Assembly (NCBI GenBank): GCA_963771295.1
Contig: CAVYTB010000005.1
Span: 1 to 64,000 of the forward strand
Source: Acidiferrum sp963771295
Lineage (GTDB): Bacteria; Acidobacteriota; Terriglobia; Acidiferrales; UBA7541
DNA length: 64,000 nucleotides
Reading direction: 5' to 3'
Shown: one piece after another, positions 25,410 to 35,800 of the stretch
Layout of the letters: each line of letters starts with the position of its first letter
Numbering within the stretch: position 1 is the first letter of the stretch
Made by a program: the position numbers and the translations under genes
Notes under the pieces: model-generated
Database searches by the model: none
What the model saw: the letters and a program-made list of their open reading frames with translations, nothing else
Told to the model about the DNA's origin: nothing

Positions 25410-26972
25410 ATGATCGTAAAGCCAGTTATGTTGGCGGCTCTCGTCAGTCTCTTGGCATGCGCCGTTGCGTTTGCTCAAGGTCCTTGTAGTACGCAAAGCA
25501 GCAAACTCGCGTGCGTGCTTCCTCAAGAGTATGGCACCGGCGGCGCCTTCAATCAGGTATTGGCGTCGTACGATGGCACCAGTCATCATCCACAGCATTT
25601 CGAAAGTGACTTCTCCACCACGCTGAAGCCTTTGACGGAAGATATCGGCCGACAAGCCAACCTATTGCCCCTGGCGTCTCCCTCATCCGGCGTGCTTTTG
25701 GTCTACGATCCGACGTTAAAGACATTGGTAACTGGCACAGATAGTTTGGGTCCAATCCTTGGTGAGCGCGCGGAAACGATCGGCCGGCATCGTTTGTTTA
25801 TCGGATTCAGCTACCAGTTTTTCGATTTCGATAAAATCGACGGAGTAAACCTTGGCAATTTTCCTGCGGTGATTACGCACACCGACGACAATCGGAACAA
25901 CTCTACTCCCGGTGCACCTGTGACCTGTTCCATCAACGGAGCAAATAACCTGAATGGCTGCGCTTTTGTTCGCGACCGCATCGACACGATCAATTCCATT
26001 AGCCTCAAAGTGAATCAGTACACCTCCTACGTTACGTTCGGGCTTACGAAACGCATCGATGTCTCAATGGTGATTCCTATTGAGAATGTGCGCATGTCGC
26101 TCAATTCTCAGGACACGATTGTCCTTGGCACAAATGGAAATTTCGCGGTTACCCCAGGCACCCCGGACGCCACGATACCCAACCAGAATTTGACCAACAC
26201 GAATGGTGCGCCTTACTTTTTCCACTTGTTCAAGAATTGCCCGAACACCAGTCCTGCTACCGGTGCGGCAGGCCTGGCCCCCAGTTGCATAAGTCACAAT
26301 TTCCCTGATTTCGCATTTACAGGCAGCGGCAGCAAGCCAATGAATTCGGCAAGTGGAATTGGCGACGTGGTTGCCAGAGTGAAGTGGAATATCTGGGAAG
26401 GCGAACGAGCGGGTTTCGCGGCGGGGTTGGATGTGCGCTTCCCCACTGGCGATGCTTTGAACTATCTCGGTTCGGGATCCTACGGCTATAAACCCTTCGC
26501 GGTTTTTTCTTACCGCGCGCGAGTCTCTCCCCATGTGCTCGTCGGCTATGAGTGGAACACGGATTCCATCACCGCGGGCGATCTGACTACCGGGACGAAA
26601 GGCAAAATTCCCAATGATTTCCTGTACATCGTCGGCGCGGATGCCTGGGTGACGAAATGGCTGACCGCGGATTTTGATATCGTTGGGGAACGGGTTTTTG
26701 GGACCGAAACCGTAGCCGTCACGCAACAGCAATTTCTAGCAAACTGCGGCGCATGCACAGCCAACCCGTCAGCGAATACCGAAACTCTTCCCAGCCTGGC
26801 TAACACTCCAAACTCGTCCTATAACATCACCAACGCTTCCATGGGCGTCAAGGTGCGCCCATTCCATAAGCTGTCGAGGCTGGTGTTTACGGCCAACGTT
26901 CTTGTCAGGCTCGATGACGGTGGACTAAGGTCAAAGCCGGTGCCGCTCGCCGGCGTAGGTTATACGTTCTAA
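25410..26972 (+). CDS. Outer-membrane beta-barrel protein
   Basis: A 520-aa exported protein. I chose ATG 25410 (MIVKPVML) because GGGGGGAC lies just before it. Signal peptide about 1-23 (ACAVAFAQG). The mature part alternates polar and hydrophobic residues (RHRLFIGFSYQFFDFDKI, SVMIPIENVRM), has loop Cys pairs and ends VPLAGVGYTF, a terminal Phe as expected for barrel assembly. It resembles uncharacterised acidobacterial transporter-like barrels; substrate unknown. Five bases separate its stop from that of the convergent kinase-like gene. Confidence 0.82.
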   Translation: MIVKPVMLAALVSLLACAVAFAQGPCSTQSSKLACVLPQEYGTGGAFNQVLASYDGTSHHPQHFESDFSTTLKPLTEDIGRQANLLPLASPSSGVLLVYDPTLKTLVTGTDSLGPILGERAETIGRHRLFIGFSYQFFDFDKIDGVNLGNFPAVITHTDDNRNNSTPGAPVTCSINGANNLNGCAFVRDRIDTINSISLKVNQYTSYVTFGLTKRIDVSMVIPIENVRMSLNSQDTIVLGTNGNFAVTPGTPDATIPNQNLTNTNGAPYFFHLFKNCPNTSPATGAAGLAPSCISHNFPDFAFTGSGSKPMNSASGIGDVVARVKWNIWEGERAGFAAGLDVRFPTGDALNYLGSGSYGYKPFAVFSYRARVSPHVLVGYEWNTDSITAGDLTTGTKGKIPNDFLYIVGADAWVTKWLTADFDIVGERVFGTETVAVTQQQFLANCGACTANPSANTETLPSLANTPNSSYNITNASMGVKVRPFHKLSRLVFTANVLVRLDDGGLRSKPVPLAGVGYTF

Positions 26973-26977
26973 ATCTC

Positions 26978-27808
26978 TCAGTATAGAACTTGCTTCTCTC
27001 CTTTTTCCTTGATCAGCTCATCGAAGCGCGCCACGATTTTGTCGCGCCGTGCCATGACCGCTTGCACTTCGTCTTTGGTCAGGTAGTGGCGCGTTTTTTC
27101 TTCCAGTTCGCTGCCGTTCAGTTCCTTCAGCTTCTGAAAAAGATGCTGCTCGCATTTCACCAGGTCTGCTGGCGTTTGCAGGTCCTTGTTGGGACGAAAA
27201 GCACGGGTGAAATCGATACGCCAAATCTGCCAGTCCGGACCGATTAACACGTTTGTAAGATTCGCATCCGTGTCATAGATGAGCTGGTCGAACACACGCA
27301 CTCGGTACATTTGTTTATTCCATGCCTCCGGATTCGGGGGCGCGATCTTTTTCGCCGCGCGATCCTCTTCATCCATCTTCACTGGAAGCCACCAGGTCAG
27401 TGAACCGGCATGCCCCTGCCATTTGCGTTCGACATAAACGGGCAGCATATCGTCAATTCCCAACATTTCGGACAACGTGTAGGCGGCGATATTAAATTTG
27501 TAGGAGTCCACGAAATTCAAGACCGTTTTGCCACTATCGAGCTTCATCTCCGCTTTATGCTCATCGATGGGTTGGTACGAGGCGTCGTGCGTGATGGTTC
27601 CGTCGCTGAGAGTCAATCGCGTCGGGTGCGTAACTCCTTTTTTTGACTCCTTGCTGGCGATCACATTGGCAGTCAGGAGGAAATGTTTGATTTGATCCTT
27701 GGTTAGTGACGGTCCATCTGCTTCCTGAGCCCGCGGCGCCGATTCCATGAACAGGCAAATCGTGACCATCGCGATTAGTTTGACCAACAGCCGTTTCGGT
27801 ATGCGCAT
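26978..27808 (-). CDS. Exported atypical-kinase-like protein
   Basis: A 276-aa protein with a signal peptide (about 1-28, ending ESAPRAQ). Residues 185-215 read VFDQLIYDTDANLTNVLIG, then WQIWRIDFTRAF, matching in order the catalytic-loop Asp...Asn and the metal-binding Asp (IDF) of PI3/4-kinase-, HipA- or Fam20-like folds. The N-terminal lysine is less certain; KGVTHPTRLTL or YVERKWQG could supply it. If correct, it is an extracytoplasmic kinase, unusual in bacteria. ATP supply outside the membrane is a problem, so AMPylation or another nucleotide chemistry is possible. Confidence 0.6.
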   Translation of the reverse strand: MRIPKRLLVKLIAMVTICLFMESAPRAQEADGPSLTKDQIKHFLLTANVIASKESKKGVTHPTRLTLSDGTITHDASYQPIDEHKAEMKLDSGKTVLNFVDSYKFNIAAYTLSEMLGIDDMLPVYVERKWQGHAGSLTWWLPVKMDEEDRAAKKIAPPNPEAWNKQMYRVRVFDQLIYDTDANLTNVLIGPDWQIWRIDFTRAFRPNKDLQTPADLVKCEQHLFQKLKELNGSELEEKTRHYLTKDEVQAVMARRDKIVARFDELIKEKGEKQVLY

Positions 27809-28005
27809 GATAGTCCTCCGCGGAATCAGTGCCCAGAATCTACGCTCATATCAGCTGTTCCTGCAAGACTATTTCTGCCCGACATCCCGTATTGACCACA
27901 GAATTGTCTTTACTCCCCCTTCCTCCAGGTCTATGCTCACGCAACTTGAGCCTGGAGACGGTTATCATTCCCGTCACTAGGAATGATTCTCTATGGAGGG
28001 GTGCA

Positions 28006-28362
28006 ATGAGGCTATTAACCGTTGTGTTGGCTTTGTGTTTTGCGGGAATGCTGCTTGAAGTTCAACCCATGTCTGCCGGACCTGCAAAGCAGGATGCGGC
28101 GGCAGCGAAGCAAACCAAGTGGCAAGGCACCATCATTCACTTGCTGAAAGACCAATCGATGATGGACATTCGCGGCGGCGCCACCGCGAACGACAGTCAT
28201 ATGCTTAAAGTGGCTTTCGATGGTTCCACAAAGTGGACCAAGCAGACCAAGCCCGCTGAGCAAAGTGAATTCAAGGAAGGTTCGTTCGTCATTCTCCTCG
28301 GCACTGTCGACGACAAAGGGATCCTTCACGCGTCTCAGATCGATCTGCGGCTGCCGCGATAA
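28006..28362 (+). CDS. Small exported OB-fold-like protein
   Basis: A 118-aa secreted protein starting at ATG 28006 after GGAGGGG. Signal peptide about 1-24. The mature part reads KWQGTIIHLLKDQSMMDIRGG, then HMLKVAFDGSTKWTKQ and GSFVILLGTVDDKGILHASQIDLR, a five-stranded pattern like the DUF5666 family of exported beta-barrel domains. Function unknown. Confidence 0.72.
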   Translation: MRLLTVVLALCFAGMLLEVQPMSAGPAKQDAAAAKQTKWQGTIIHLLKDQSMMDIRGGATANDSHMLKVAFDGSTKWTKQTKPAEQSEFKEGSFVILLGTVDDKGILHASQIDLRLPR

Positions 28363-28461
28363 TTTCGCGCAAGCGTATCATCCCGAACTACCGCATCGTT
28401 TTGCGGCTTCATTCGTGGTGTAGGCAGCCGTTCCCGCGATGGTGGTTCGTCGATCACCCGC

Positions 28462-31230
28462 TTACGAATTCTCGTTGATGTGTTTAAGCCGGAGCTTCGC
28501 GGCGCGCGCAGTTTCCCGCAGAAGCGGATCCGTGTGGCCTAAACAACGGTCCAACTCGCCTGCCAGGGAATTCATTTGGAACGATCCAATCGCATAAACG
28601 CCGCAGGATTTTAGCCACGGATCTTCGCTGAAAACGAGTTCGCTGACTGCTTGCTCGCGGCTCTCCAGCTTCGTGTGTACCAGCCGGTCCGCCAGTCGCG
28701 CGCGCTCCGCCGGAGTCACCCGCCCATCCAGCAACGGCACCAGGGTGACCCGCAATGGCGATTTCAAAACGTTCTCCAGAAATTCCAGAGCATTGTCATA
28801 CACGGTTCTGTCGCTGGATTGCAGTCCCAGGTACACGGCGTGCAAGTCAAGTCGAGGATACAACAGGCCCAGTAGCCGGAAGATCCTCTCCAATTCCTGC
28901 TGAACCGAGTCCGTCAGCGCCTTGGCTACCGTGTCATCGGCATTTTCCGGTTCCGAGATAGCCTCCATGATCTGATAAGTTCGGTAGTGGCCGAGGATCT
29001 CCGCGGCCAGAACCGTCTCCAGCATTTGAAAGTCGAGAGCGGTTTCAGGGTGGTCGCGATGCAATTTGTTCAGCGCGCTGATCACCTTGAATCTTAGCGT
29101 CGCATCGCTTTCCATCACGTTGTCCAACAACACCTGCGCGGCGCCAGCCGTTCCGATTCCCGCCAGGACGACGGGGATTTCTCGGCGTTCTTCTCGCGGC
29201 GCGCTTGGATCTCTCAGACGATCGCCTAAAAGTCCGACGATCGAATCCCCAAACGTAACGATTGCCTGCGCTGCGTCTTCATGAAACGCTCCGTCAGGCA
29301 GCAACTTTAGCAATTGCGGTGTGGAATCCTCTTTCTTCAACATACCCACGGAGCGAATCGCTTCCTTCACCACCTCGCTCGAGGGATCCTGCAGCAAACG
29401 CGAAAGCAAAGGATCGAAAGAATCCGGAAGCATTCCCGCTAGCCGTGCGGCTTCCTCGCGAGTTCTTTGCCCCGCCTCGCCTTTTTCTCCAGCCATCTGC
29501 TCCAGAATAGTTTGTGCGACCGGCAAATTCTGCGCTTCACCCGGACGCGCCAGATACGCCGCCACCGCCGAACGGACGGAGAAGTTCTCGAATTCACTCA
29601 ATTCCTGAAGCACCAGAAGCGGATCGACGTGCGCGTGATGCACCAGGTACAGCATCGCTTCCGTGCGCACGGAGATTTCCCGATCCTTCAGCAACTTCTC
29701 CACCATAGGCAAAATGGACTCGTCTCCGGATGCGGAGAGTAGCGCAAGCGCCCTCTGCCTTATTTCACCCGAGGAATGCTCAAGGAGATTGCGGATGACG
29801 GGATGCGGAGTTCTGGCGCGTTCCACTTCGAAGAGACTCAAGGCATAGAGAATTTGCTTAGAGTCGGAAACGTTGAGTTTGCTTGCCAGCAACTCCGATG
29901 TGGAGCGATCCAGCGCCAGCGCAGACGATTGCTCGGCGCTTAAGCGGTGCTGGCTGATGGATTCCTGCAGGACACCAAGGTATTGCCGCCCTCCGATGAA
30001 AACCGCGGCCATCCATCCAACGATGAGCAGCACGACAATCCAGCTAAGCTGTTGCGGCGCAACGTGCAGACAGGTGGCAAAGATGAGCACAACGACACCC
30101 GCCAGACCATCTCCCATCCGCCAAATCACCGTGTCGATAAACCATTTCGCTTGCAACTTCACGCGATGCGTCAGTGGCAGGTAAAGCAATTCCACTGTGG
30201 ATCGATCGAGTGAGTAGCGCAGCACCTGATCGCTGCCCTTCAGGAACGCTACCGCGGCAATCGATCCCCAGATCAGCACCGCGCTCGATCCAATAAGCAC
30301 AGTGAGAGGAAGCACGAATAACATGGTTCCAATGCCAAAGCGCCGCAGCAGGCGTGTGGTGAGCAGCAGTTGAAACACAAACGCCAGGATTCCGGCGTAA
30401 AAGTAGAAATCCCCGAAAAAGATCGCCAAACTATCTTTGTGCACGAATAAATCCTGAGCGATCGCCTTGAACTGCCATCCGGTAAGCGTGGTCACGAACG
30501 AGGAGATGCAGATGACCGCCGCCAGCGCGCGCAGATATTTCGAGGAAAGTACCAGTCGCAAGCTGCCCTGAACATCCTTCTCCTCGCTTCCGTCTGTATC
30601 CGCCGGCGTTTTGCGCGATTCCGAAAGGTGGAATTGGCCGCTGTTCCATGCGGAGTGAATGAGTGCGGAGGAAATCAGCAGCAGCACAACCATCCACAGT
30701 AGAAGACTCTCCGTGCCGAACGCACGCGCTACTGACTTCGAAACAAAGCCGGCAAAAACCCAGCCTAGAATCGCGCCGCCCCCAACCATTCCGAACACGC
30801 GCTTCGCTTCCCGCGTGGTTAGCAGGTAGTTCGCCAGTGTCCACACCTGTGTCGGCGCAAGCACTCCGAAGATGCCGACCCAGATGTAGAAGACCGGATA
30901 CAGCCATGCCGGGTGATAGAAATGCACGATGATCCAGAAGAACGCACAGTTTGCCGCAAAAAAAAGTTGGCTGGCGACTAAAAGCGTTCGCAGCGAAGTG
31001 TGCCGCCCCAGACGCAAGTAGCCGGCAACCACGAAACCTACGAAAATGCCGCTGGCGATATCTGCGTAAGGGAGTTGCACCGCCTGAAAACGCGCCAGGA
31101 ACAATGCATCGCGCGCGACCTTCCCAATCACGTAGCAACTGATCACAAGAAAAAGACACGAGCTTAAAAGCAGGCCCCGTCCCAGATCTTCATGGTCGAT
31201 GTTAAGAACGCCGTTCAGCCAGCCTTTCAT
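28462..31230 (-). CDS. NTT-type nucleotide-transporter-like protein fused to HEAT repeats
   Basis: A 922-aa protein. Residues 1-415 form about 12 membrane segments like ADP/ATP translocase-type (Npt/Tlc) carriers: CYVIGKVARDALFLARF, VWTLANYLLTTREAKRVFG and DRSTVELLYLPLTHRVK are characteristic blocks. Residues 430-920 are HEAT-like helical repeats (IRQRALALLSASGDESILP, VVKEAIRSVGMLKKED). In a free-living bacterium the carrier probably does not import host ATP; the HEAT tail suggests scaffolding or gating. A Shelph-type phosphatase lies 69 bp upstream on the same strand. Confidence 0.85.
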   Translation of the reverse strand: MKGWLNGVLNIDHEDLGRGLLLSSCLFLVISCYVIGKVARDALFLARFQAVQLPYADIASGIFVGFVVAGYLRLGRHTSLRTLLVASQLFFAANCAFFWIIVHFYHPAWLYPVFYIWVGIFGVLAPTQVWTLANYLLTTREAKRVFGMVGGGAILGWVFAGFVSKSVARAFGTESLLLWMVVLLLISSALIHSAWNSGQFHLSESRKTPADTDGSEEKDVQGSLRLVLSSKYLRALAAVICISSFVTTLTGWQFKAIAQDLFVHKDSLAIFFGDFYFYAGILAFVFQLLLTTRLLRRFGIGTMLFVLPLTVLIGSSAVLIWGSIAAVAFLKGSDQVLRYSLDRSTVELLYLPLTHRVKLQAKWFIDTVIWRMGDGLAGVVVLIFATCLHVAPQQLSWIVVLLIVGWMAAVFIGGRQYLGVLQESISQHRLSAEQSSALALDRSTSELLASKLNVSDSKQILYALSLFEVERARTPHPVIRNLLEHSSGEIRQRALALLSASGDESILPMVEKLLKDREISVRTEAMLYLVHHAHVDPLLVLQELSEFENFSVRSAVAAYLARPGEAQNLPVAQTILEQMAGEKGEAGQRTREEAARLAGMLPDSFDPLLSRLLQDPSSEVVKEAIRSVGMLKKEDSTPQLLKLLPDGAFHEDAAQAIVTFGDSIVGLLGDRLRDPSAPREERREIPVVLAGIGTAGAAQVLLDNVMESDATLRFKVISALNKLHRDHPETALDFQMLETVLAAEILGHYRTYQIMEAISEPENADDTVAKALTDSVQQELERIFRLLGLLYPRLDLHAVYLGLQSSDRTVYDNALEFLENVLKSPLRVTLVPLLDGRVTPAERARLADRLVHTKLESREQAVSELVFSEDPWLKSCGVYAIGSFQMNSLAGELDRCLGHTDPLLRETARAAKLRLKHINENS

Positions 31231-31299
31231 TTACTTCCTTCCGATATGACCAACTCACACCTCGTGAGCCGACGACTGCACCAGCGTTGAAGGGAACGC

Positions 31300-32550
31300 T
31301 TACTTGTCCTTTGAAACAGCGTGCGCTGTTGCGCGGTCGAGCAGCAATTCCTGTCCATCGAGGTAAACGGCGGTAAATTTCTCCGCACCATCGATTTTCA
31401 AGGCGGAAGGAGTGCCCGCATGAGCACTGCTTCCCACCATCCCTGTGTCGATCAGGAAGACTCTGCCACCAAACCGCGAGCGAATGTGCGCCACCTTCTG
31501 CACCGTGTGGGCCACCACAATGTTTGAAGCGTCGTAGGCCGACAGGATCTTTTCCACCAGTGGAGTTCCCTCCGTGTCGGACCATTCGTCGTAGCCTCTG
31601 AACCACAGTGGCCCGTCTTCACGAACGCACAGCCAGGTGCTCAGCTTCAGATAAGGAGCTAACTTTGCCATTCGCTTCTCGTCCGCGGGCGAGTGTGATG
31701 TGTTTCCAGCCACGTACACGTCTTTCACCACCGCCGTAATTTCTTGAAGCGTAAAGAAAGGCAGAATCAATTTCTCTGCTATCAGATACTGCTTTAGCTC
31801 GTCAAACAGATTCATTTCGCCACGAATCCGTTCGTTGATCTCATCGATCTTCATGCTGGCTATTTCCGGAGCAATCCCTCCGTGCGCGAAAAGGATGCCG
31901 CTGATTTTGCTTACCGCGGGCCGCTTTCTGACCCAATTGCCGTAAGCGGCATCAGGAGCAAAAGCCTCGCGCTGCTCGATAAATCCCAAAGGATGATCGG
32001 CCAACCATTGCGGCTCCGTAACCTCGAACATCGGATCGTGAGTCACTTTCAGCAATTGCGCGTTGTTTTTTTGCCATTTGACGAATTCCTGGTAGGCAGC
32101 CTTGCGCCGCGCTTCGGAATCGGGAGTCGAAAAACTTGCGTACAGCTCCGGCGTGACGTAGCGCAGGTCTCCCATCAGATTCATCATTTCGTGGTTGCCT
32201 AACAGGGTCACCGCTTGCCCGCCGGCCTTTGCTGCTTCGTCTTCCAGAGACCTCATCAGATCCAGGGCTTGGCGTTCCTTCGAGCCGCGATCGAGCAGGT
32301 CTCCCATCTGCACCAGGATTGTGCGGTTGCCAACCCAGTGCAGCTTTTCGTCAATCAGGCCAAGGCGGTTCAGGATCAGGCAAAAATCGTCGAAGTCTCC
32401 ATGAACGTCGCCAATTGCGATGACAACCTGCGGCGCATCTGCCGTATTTTGCGCGGGCGCAGAAAGCACCACGCAGATTAGAAACAGCACCACAAGCCCT
32501 GAGGCATAGACCCAACAGGGACAGACGCGAACTGCGCGGCCTACTATCAA
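31300..32550 (-). CDS. Exported Shewanella-like metallophosphatase
   Basis: A 416-aa calcineurin-type phosphatase with an N-terminal signal (about 12-33). Metal motifs are complete: GDVHGDFDDF, QMGDLLDRGSKE, LLGNHEMMNL, and later AHTVQKV and GRVFLIDTGM. The size and SXXVNFG-free C-terminus fit Shelph-type protein phosphatases rather than Ser/Thr PP1. Same strand as, and 69 bp before, the NTT-HEAT gene, so an operon is likely. Confidence 0.87.
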   Translation of the reverse strand: MIVGRAVRVCPCWVYASGLVVLFLICVVLSAPAQNTADAPQVVIAIGDVHGDFDDFCLILNRLGLIDEKLHWVGNRTILVQMGDLLDRGSKERQALDLMRSLEDEAAKAGGQAVTLLGNHEMMNLMGDLRYVTPELYASFSTPDSEARRKAAYQEFVKWQKNNAQLLKVTHDPMFEVTEPQWLADHPLGFIEQREAFAPDAAYGNWVRKRPAVSKISGILFAHGGIAPEIASMKIDEINERIRGEMNLFDELKQYLIAEKLILPFFTLQEITAVVKDVYVAGNTSHSPADEKRMAKLAPYLKLSTWLCVREDGPLWFRGYDEWSDTEGTPLVEKILSAYDASNIVVAHTVQKVAHIRSRFGGRVFLIDTGMVGSSAHAGTPSALKIDGAEKFTAVYLDGQELLLDRATAHAVSKDK

Positions 32551-32890
32551 CTTGTCTCCTCTGGAGATGACCGATTCAGCCTAGCCGGAAACGCCGCCCC
32601 TGTTGACAGTAGTTTCCGCAGAAGAAGGCATGGTAGGTTCCTAGGGGAACCAAGTCAATCGACGCCATCCCGCGTGCTGCCCTGATCGGGTCGGGGCGAT
32701 TCCCACCCTTCTGCTCACTCAGACCCTTCCTGAAGAACCATTTTGTCACCGAATTGTAAAAACTCGGGGCCAAGCGTCGAGAACCCAAAAATCCCGTTGG
32801 CTACAGCAAGGCAGAGGCGTAGGCTGTTCTGCCTAGACTGGTTGCGGGGATGTGCCGCCTTCACCCCCAGAAGGCGGAGAAGGGTCCGTT

Positions 32891-35800
32891 ATGAGCTCTC
32901 GTGTCCTCTGGTTTCCTGTGGTCGTCCTGTTTGTGATTGTGTCTGCTTCTGTTCCGCCTAGCCTTTCTGCCGCCGCTGGGAGCCCTTCGTCCCAGGCGGG
33001 TCAGAGTGCCGAGCAAAGCGTGGCCTCTTCGCGGTTGGAAAACAGCGTGGTGATTCCCGGACCATTGCGATCTTTCCTGCGCATGGCTGGTCTGCGCCAG
33101 AAGGTTACATCCGAGGAAGTGTTGCCGATGCTTGCGCGCAACGTGCTCCTGCATGGCTATCAGGTGGGACACCCGACGGAATATCTGATTTTGCTGCGGC
33201 ACTATTTTCGGCAGGCCGAAGAACTTAGCGCGCTGGCTGGCTCCGACGGAAACATCCGAGTGAACAACTGCAATGAGGTTGGGCCGCTGCTGAATACTCT
33301 CGGATACAAAACGCGAGGAGAGTGTGGCAAAGCGGACATGACAATAGTCGCCGCGGATGCGCAGAGAGCGTTCCTGACCATCGACTCAGGCTTTCCGCTC
33401 GTTGACTTGGAGGAGGCGCTGCAGAAGGGTGCTCCGTTCACCTACGCGTTTGCCGGGTCGACCGTGCCGGTGCTCTTCGGGCCAGCGGACTGGAAAGCGC
33501 TCTCAACGACCAACGGACAAGGCAATCGAAACGTGGCAGAAATTCTTTTGAACGAAGCGGACGTGGCGCGACTGTACTGGGCGTTATCGCAAATTGATCC
33601 GGAAACCAGGCTGGCGTTGAAGAAAGATATTGGACTCGAAAAGCTACGTCCGGTTGCCGCGGCACTGGATTTATACGGCAGCCAAATCTACATTCGCGCA
33701 GGCGCCGTGGTGGTTCCGGGAGGAGAAAGCTCGGAGAAGACTTGGCAAGGTTTGGTGGGAGCGAATCCCCGAAGCCCGGCAGAGTTCGTCCCTCGACTGC
33801 TGACAAAAGATCATGGATGGTTGGTGGCCTATTATGACGCGATGGCGCGAGCCGACCACAGCCAGCAAGAACATTTCGCCACGGATCAGCGATACAAGCA
33901 TTACTACGAGGCCTTCCGGTCGCCGGGAGCTTCGTCGGACGCGGCCGTACGGTTCGCGTTCAGGCCGGCGGCGGGACTGATGGTTCTGGTAACGCGCCTG
34001 CAATGGGACGCGAAGGGCCAGCCGTACGTGCCGGGAAGCCTGCAGGCTTGGGGCGCGATTCTTCGGCAGAACCCGTACCGGCTGGTGCGCGAATGGGCCA
34101 AGAAGTCGAGCAGTTGGCAATATCCCGACCAGCTCGCGGAGGCCATGTTCGCATTCTCGCGGCTGGATAACGATAAAGGGCCACTGCAAACCTATCTTTG
34201 CTTGAGCGAAATCGATCGCGTGCGGCCGGCGGAGCGACGACTGAGCGATCAGACGGTTGAGTTGCTGGCGGATAAATTTCCAGACTTCGGCGATCAATAT
34301 TTGATCTTTACGGAATTTCCGGAGTTGAACAATGCCTCCATCACGCGCTTTCTGACGACGGCGGAGGCGCTCAATAAGATTTCCGATCACTCGCTGCGCG
34401 GCAATGCCATGGGAACGTTCCAGGCCTCGGTGGGGCTGTGGCAGATATTGGCGAGACAAGGACAAATCGATGCGAACAATATGAATTCCTCGTGGCTCGA
34501 CGTGATTGGACCGTACTCGCGGTTTAACACGCCAGCGCAACTGGTTACGGCGGGGCGCAGTTCAATTCTCGCGGCGTTCCATGCAGCGACAGGGAAACCG
34601 AGGATCTCGCAGGACGAAATGATCACTGTGCTGGCCGCTGGCCGTCAAACCAGCGCCGGAGGCGAACGCACGCGCCAGGAAATGGCCAACCGGCTTCGCG
34701 CGGTGTTGGACGATCAGCGACTGATTTCACTGGATACGCTATTTGCGTTGGACGACGCTCTGAGCGATCCAAATCAAGCGGCGGCGGGCAAGAATGACTC
34801 GGCGATCGCCCTGGCGGGCGAACTTCGCGAGTTCGAAATGCCGCGCCCTATCTTTACAAGCGGCGAACGAAGCACGTGGGCGGCGGGAACCTACAACAAT
34901 CACCATACCGAAGGAGAGATGAAGACCAATCTCACAAAAGTGCTTAGTTCCCCAAGTTCGCCGAAACAGAGGGAGGAAGCGCGAGGGCAACTGGCTACGT
35001 TCATGCGAGACACGGTTGTGGGAATGAACTATGCGTACTACGAACCGCCGGGCTCGCAAGTTTTGCACCATAACCCGCTGTTTGTGCGGTCGCACGATTT
35101 TTCGGGAGACACGGTCAGCGGCGTGGAGCATTTGTGGCAGACACCGCAACTGTTTGGCGCGGGCTCGCCTGCGGGCGGCGGCGCGCATCTCATCGGCTCG
35201 CTTGCCGACCTTTCGTACGTGCTGGCGGAGGCGGAAGAGGATTTCATCGCGCCGGATCACGTCCAGGCGCTGATATGGAAACAGTTTGTTCCGGAGGTGA
35301 TGAGTGACGCAATCGTGCCGCGCTGGTGGGACGTTAGCCCGGCGGAGCTGCACGCCACGGCGCTTTATCAACGCGCCGGCGAGGAAATACTGACGGGCGC
35401 GGTTGATAACGCGGAATTACGCGGCAAAGTGATGGTCATCGTCTCAGACCGAATGTTCCCCTCACGCCAGGCGTGGCTGGAAGAAACGATGCGCAGCGGC
35501 AAAACCGAGGAAATGCTGGAAGGCGTAATGCCGGCGGAGACGTTCTTTCTGACGGCCGAGTTCCAACAAAGATATCCCGGTGAACTCAGCAGCGTCAGCG
35601 GGTCGGGACGAGAACTGGAAGCGCTTTCACACAAGTATCCGGAGGAGGTCAACCGGGAGCGAATCTCGCGCGACTTCGGGATAATCCATGCGGTGTTCGC
35701 GCAAAGTTACGGCCGTGAACTGATCAACGTGAAGCCATTTCCGGCGCTGACGGGCACGTACAGCCGGCTGATGGCAGAGTGCTGGGATTCCGGAAACCTG

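Noticed and set aside
32852..32890. Upstream ATG for the 1043-aa protein
   Set aside because: Its proline-rich extension would precede and disrupt the signal peptide; the ATG at 32891 has a better ribosome site.
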